DNA of 64,000 nt from Pseudisothecium myosuroides. Lineage: Eukaryota; Streptophyta; Bryopsida; Hypnales; Lembophyllaceae. The stretch spans positions 44,979,724-45,043,723 of the forward strand of contig OX637287.1 in assembly GCA_951799445.1 (NCBI GenBank), given 5' to 3'. Made by a program: the position numbers and the translations under genes. The notes under the pieces were generated by a model. It ran no database searches. It had not been told where the DNA came from and saw only the letters and a list, made by a program, of their open reading frames with translations. Positions 60,277-64,000 of the stretch are shown one piece after another. Within the stretch, counting starts at the first letter, position 1. Each line of letters starts with the position of its first letter.

Positions 60277-63200
60277 ATGAAGCGAAAACTTCACGATTGG
60301 GAGCTGCAGCCTAGTTCTTCAAGGTGTGTTTCTTTGTTAAATCAAAGCCCTGAAGTAAATCATATTGATAGGCATTACGTTTCTACATGAACGAGGTAAG
60401 TGTACAACACTCGGGGCTCTTGTGCGTTTCCCTGTCTCACTTTCCCCTGTGTGAGCGACAATCTTTTGACACAGGGGAAAGTCACAGGATTGCCGCTCAC
60501 ACAGGGGAAAGTGAGACAGGGAAACGCAAAAGAGCCCCCACTGCAACACTTTCTTGTTGTTTCAATTGTGCGTGCACGCAAATTGTCAGCCGTAGTGGTG
60601 TTCGGATCAAAGAAATTTGTTCCGTGTGAGTCTAATCTCTATGTATTAAGTATTTTATGCATCCAAATTGTAACTGACATTCACAGACTTAAAGCTAAAG
60701 GATGCGTCATACTATTGCTATGTATAGCAGGTTTAGGGAAAAGCAGCGGAAAACAGCGATCTTTGTGAGTCACAGTGGTGCACCGAAGACATTTCTTGAG
60801 CATTTACGCCGGAATTTGGAAGCAGCAAGACACTCTGTTTTTATTGATAAAGATTTGGGTTCCGGCGCAAATGAAGAATACTCTGTGACGCAAGCTCTGC
60901 AAGCCGCGCAAGAATGTCGGTTGGGGATATTGCTTCTGACGGAGGAGTTTTTCACAAAGTCAAAGTGGCCAATGACACAGCTCGTGACATTAGTGGCATC
61001 TCACGCGACCAAGGACGAGCAAATATCAACTGCGCGACCAGACCATGTGCTCGAGCCCAAAATATTGCCGTTGTATTACACTCTCTCTCGGCCTGAATTT
61101 AAGTCTAAACTGCGGCAAGCTTCGTGGTTTCGTCGGTGGGAGGAATGGGCCAAGGAAGACCCTCGAATTGATTTGAAAACCTGGAAGGGAGCGTTGAGGT
61201 CTATCGATGCTTGGAAGGGCATCGATCTACAACTTCTGGAAGAAAAAAGTGATGACGCTTTTCGGAGAGAGATTTTAAAGAGAGTTGCTGACTTCAAAAT
61301 TCCCCCTACAGTCTTACCCTTGGTAGATGCTGCTACTCCCTTGGCCTCAGATGAAACCATCAAAGGAGGAACCCGGTGGTGCGAGGTAATTTTGTCGGGT
61401 CCTTCCATCAATTTGTCTTTACCTTTACCGCTCTTGTTGTTTCTCTTCGGCGGCAGAGACATCCAGTTGAAGGTCTTCAAAACTGACGAATTTCTTGTGT
61501 GTGGTAAGCAGGGAATAAACCGGTTGTTCAGTACATCAGACTTGACACTCAAAACAGGAGCTTGCGTATTGGGGATACATGGAATGAGTGGAATAGGGAA
61601 GACCACACTTGCAAGGAGTTTGTGCAACCGTTGTCACAGCGAGTTTGCTGGAAGAGTGTGTCATTTGGAACTGAAAAGCATGGATCTGCTGGATCTTCAG
61701 AAGAAAGTGTTACGAGAACTTTCTCTGCAACAAGACAAACGAACCCTGGATGGGATTGTGGATGCAGTCCAGGTTCGTAATAAGCTTGCCTTATCAAATA
61801 CGTGTCCTGGAAGAATTGCATGTATTGGGAGAACAGAACAAACTTATGTTCAAGAACATTTATTGATTTGTGCACATAATGTTTGACTAAGTTCTCTCCT
61901 GTATTTATAACGATGTTGACCACCTTCATAGTTAACATTGTGATCAGATTTCTAACACAAAAGTTTGTTTTAAAGCAGGCATGGAATGCTCTGGAAGTTG
62001 GCATGGAAGAACAAGACAAGGTGTTATTGGTGATCGACAATATATGGGATGATCAGAGCTTCATAGCCAAACGGTTCTTGAATATGAAGTTTGCGGAAGG
62101 AAGCAAATTGATATTGATAGCTCGCAATATGCAAGTGTTACTGCGAAGTGGGCTTCGAGTCACATGCTGCAAAAGCATGCCTTCCTTAAGGGAAGAGGAA
62201 GCAATGGAGCTATTCATCCAGGCTGGACGTTGTGATGTGAAAGACGAGAGGGACCAAGCCAATATCAGAAAGTGGGTCTCTTATTGTTACGTTGGCAAAA
62301 GATTTCAGTATCATCCACTTGCCCTCATTGTGTTAGCTGGTGCGATTACAAATGTCATGGGTCGAAAACCCTCGGAGTGGATTGATGACAACCTTGACTT
62401 TAAAGTTGCCACCCGAAGTGAGAAACAAGTTTCTGAAGTCTTGAGATTTGGTTATAATTCACTTCCTCCTCCGTACCGCCCAATTTTTGTGAGCCTAGTT
62501 CTCTTTGCCCCAACCAAGGAATTTGTTCCAACCAAGCCAAGTGTGTCAGTGCACAGCGTGGAGAATACTTGCAGGTGGCTTGCAATCGTGCACAACATGG
62601 GAGAAAACAGAGCTCTTGCATTTGTGAGTACCTTTGAACGTATCCATGTATGAATTCGTGGAATAATTTCTCTATTTCAAATCTGAGGTGTCCTTATGGT
62701 GTGGATAAAGTGAACCGTCATCAAGTATGTACTGAAAGTGAGATAATCGTGCCTGTTGCAGTTGCAGGAGATGAAGGCGAAGAATGTTGTGGAGCAGTGG
62801 CAGGATACTTCCAACAATTTGAGGATTCAGGACTCGTACCTTGAATTTGCTGAGTGTGAGCTTCAGCAGGGTCGATATCGAGCTTCCCATGCTATCTTCA
62901 ATGATGACAAGAATATCCCGGACGAGCTCAAAACAAGTCCAAGCGAGAAACCCAACCTCTCTCAACGAAATGCTCTCAATGAAATGTCGAAAGAACTGAA
63001 GGTGCTGAAGCTAGTGAATTGTTCGGAACTCAAGACAGTTGACTTGGGGTACATGACAGAATTGCGGTATCTTGTGGTGGAAGGGTGCCCTATGCTGGAG
63101 AAAATTCATGGACTCAAGAAACTGAGCAATCTAGCCTGGTTGCAATGGAATTACTGCAACATATTTCTTGTGGATGTGCCATTGCAAAGTAATCTGCAAG

Positions 63201-64000
63201 TGCTGAGGCTAGAAGGAGGGTATTATTATGAAAGCAAAGGCCCGCAGCTCCAGGATTTTCTGATTTGTAAGCCCCCACAAGTGCATCTGTGCAAGGCCAT
63301 GAAAGAACTCTCGTTGACCAAGTTTCCTCAACTAGAGAGAGCTCCAGAGTTGTCTACTCTCATCACTGTGGAGACAATAATCTTCAACGGATGCATTAAA
63401 CTGAAGCACATTCCAGATTTGAGTGCCTTATCATCTTGCTTGCGCAGTCTTCATCTATGCGAGTGTGCATCTCTCGAAAGAATCCCAGGTTTAGAGAATT
63501 TAACAGCTCTATTACACCTTGGCCTTTCCAGATGCACTGGCCTAAAGAAGATTCCAAGTCTGCATCGGTTGAAGAAACTCAGGTTTCTGGATTTGAGTGC
63601 AACGGGGATCCGCGAGATTCCAGGCATTCAAGCGTTACATGAGCTTGCAGAGCTTCATCTGAACTCTTGTGAAAATCTTCCAAGTTTCCCGGATCTCTCA
63701 GGCTTGCACAAACTGAAGAAGATCTTCTGGCGAGGATGTCGTGTGGGGAGGGATGGAGTGACGTTTTCTGAATCCAAATATTTGGATTTCAGTGAAAAAA
63801 GTGACGAAAGCGATGTGAGTGCCAATGACAGTGATGAGAGCAATTCAGATGAGGCCAAGGGCGAGGAGGCCACGGACGAGGAGGTTAGTGACGAAGGCGA
63901 CGACGACGATGGTGAGGCCAAGGACACCGACGATGAGGATGATGGATTGGAAAGTGAACATGACGAAGGGATGGAAGAAGAGCCGTCTGAAAAAGAGGAA
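60277..64000 (+). CDS. TIR-NB-ARC-LRR immune receptor (3' end beyond window)
   Basis: Intracellular NLR receptor of the TNL class. Exons: 60277-60323, 60731-61772, 61979-62623 and 62762-64000 (open at the edge), about 991 residues so far. The introns are GT-AG and all joins keep frame. Exon 1 (MKRKLHDWELQPSSSR) leads to a TIR domain (about 22-170: KTAIFVSHSGAPKTFLEHL, VFIDKDLGSG, LLLTEEFFTKSKWPMTQL). NB-ARC follows: P-loop GIHGMSGIGKTTLA (about 296), Walker B KVLLVIDNIWD (377-387), GSKLILIARN, HPLAL (475-479), LRFGYNSLPPPYRPIF. The last exon carries about ten LRRs (651-900, e.g. LRSLHLCECASLERIPGL) and then an unusual Asp/Glu/Ser tail (from about 920). In the TIR, the catalytic-Glu position of WCLxEL reads WPMTQL, with Gln. 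The MHD motif is not clear (perhaps VHN). The 3' acceptor is doubled (62761 or 62767). Confidence 0.92.
60408..60543. mobile_element. 136-bp foldback MITE in TNL intron 1
   Basis: The ends CACTCGGGGCTCTT and, inverted, CAGTGGGGGCTCTT, followed by about 40 bp of near-perfect complementarity (GCGTTTCCCTGTCTCACTTT). CAA flanks both ends (60405-60407, 60544-60546), so a 3-bp duplication is likely. GC-rich against its surroundings. It lies in the intron of the pre-mRNA and would form a strong hairpin. Confidence 0.8.

Noticed and set aside
61386..61456. Possible small intron in the TIR/NB-ARC linker (GAG|GTAATT ... CGGCAG)
   Set aside because: The interval is 71 nt, so splicing would shift the frame into an early stop, while the unspliced reading stays open into the P-loop.
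1..64000. LTR retrotransposon, virus-derived gene, tRNA or rRNA
   Set aside because: I looked for reverse transcriptase/integrase motifs, long direct terminal repeats and tRNA-like arms and saw none I could support by eye; a profile search would settle it.

Overview
This is a nuclear window from a land plant. It carries a plastid-type lipoxygenase, a plant NUB1-type UBL/UBA protein, an F-box/kelch protein and a TIR-NB-ARC-LRR immune receptor. All have short GT-AG introns and lie in very AT-rich, transposon-filled DNA. I cannot name the species. The mix of DNA transposons (TTAA-flanked piggyBac-like elements and a Tc1-type DD34E transposase relic) and the absence of recognisable LTR retrotransposons would be odd for a flowering plant, so I lean weakly towards a seed-free plant (bryophyte or lycophyte).

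Layout. 1-5.1 kb: minus-strand 13-lipoxygenase, six exons, 3' end outside the window. 5.3-16 kb: no host gene, a graveyard of 0.9-kb TTAACCCCTAAAGG elements inserted into one another, one of them interrupted by a dead 1.6-kb Tc1-like transposon. 17.3-21.8 kb: minus-strand NUB1-like gene with a 5'UTR exon, a 1.45-kb leader intron and a TATA box. 22-33 kb: Stowaway-like, PIF/Harbinger-like, CACTA-like and TTAA elements, including a three-level nest at 27-28 kb. 34.2-35.6 kb: intronless-CDS F-box/kelch gene on the minus strand whose last codons and stop come from a MITE. 37-39 kb: two Mutator-like MITEs and a 1.4-kb palindrome. 39.6-59.3 kb: old large repeats. The block at 39.6-44.4 kb is a diverged direct copy of 56.1-59.3 kb, and 48.6-52.6 kb is an inverted copy. 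TTAA elements, a CACTA-like element, a 355-bp hairpin and microsatellites are scattered through it. 59.1-64 kb: plus-strand TNL receptor gene, preceded by three tandem 5' modules. Two of these carry small first exons with the same splice phase. The long LRR exon stays open to the window edge.

The genes do not form a pathway. Lipoxygenase (oxylipin synthesis) and the TNL are both defence-related, but they lie about 55 kb apart and nothing here links them. The most unusual content is the mobile DNA: TTAA target duplication can be read directly from three nested insertions, and two host genes have MITE sequence in transcribed positions.
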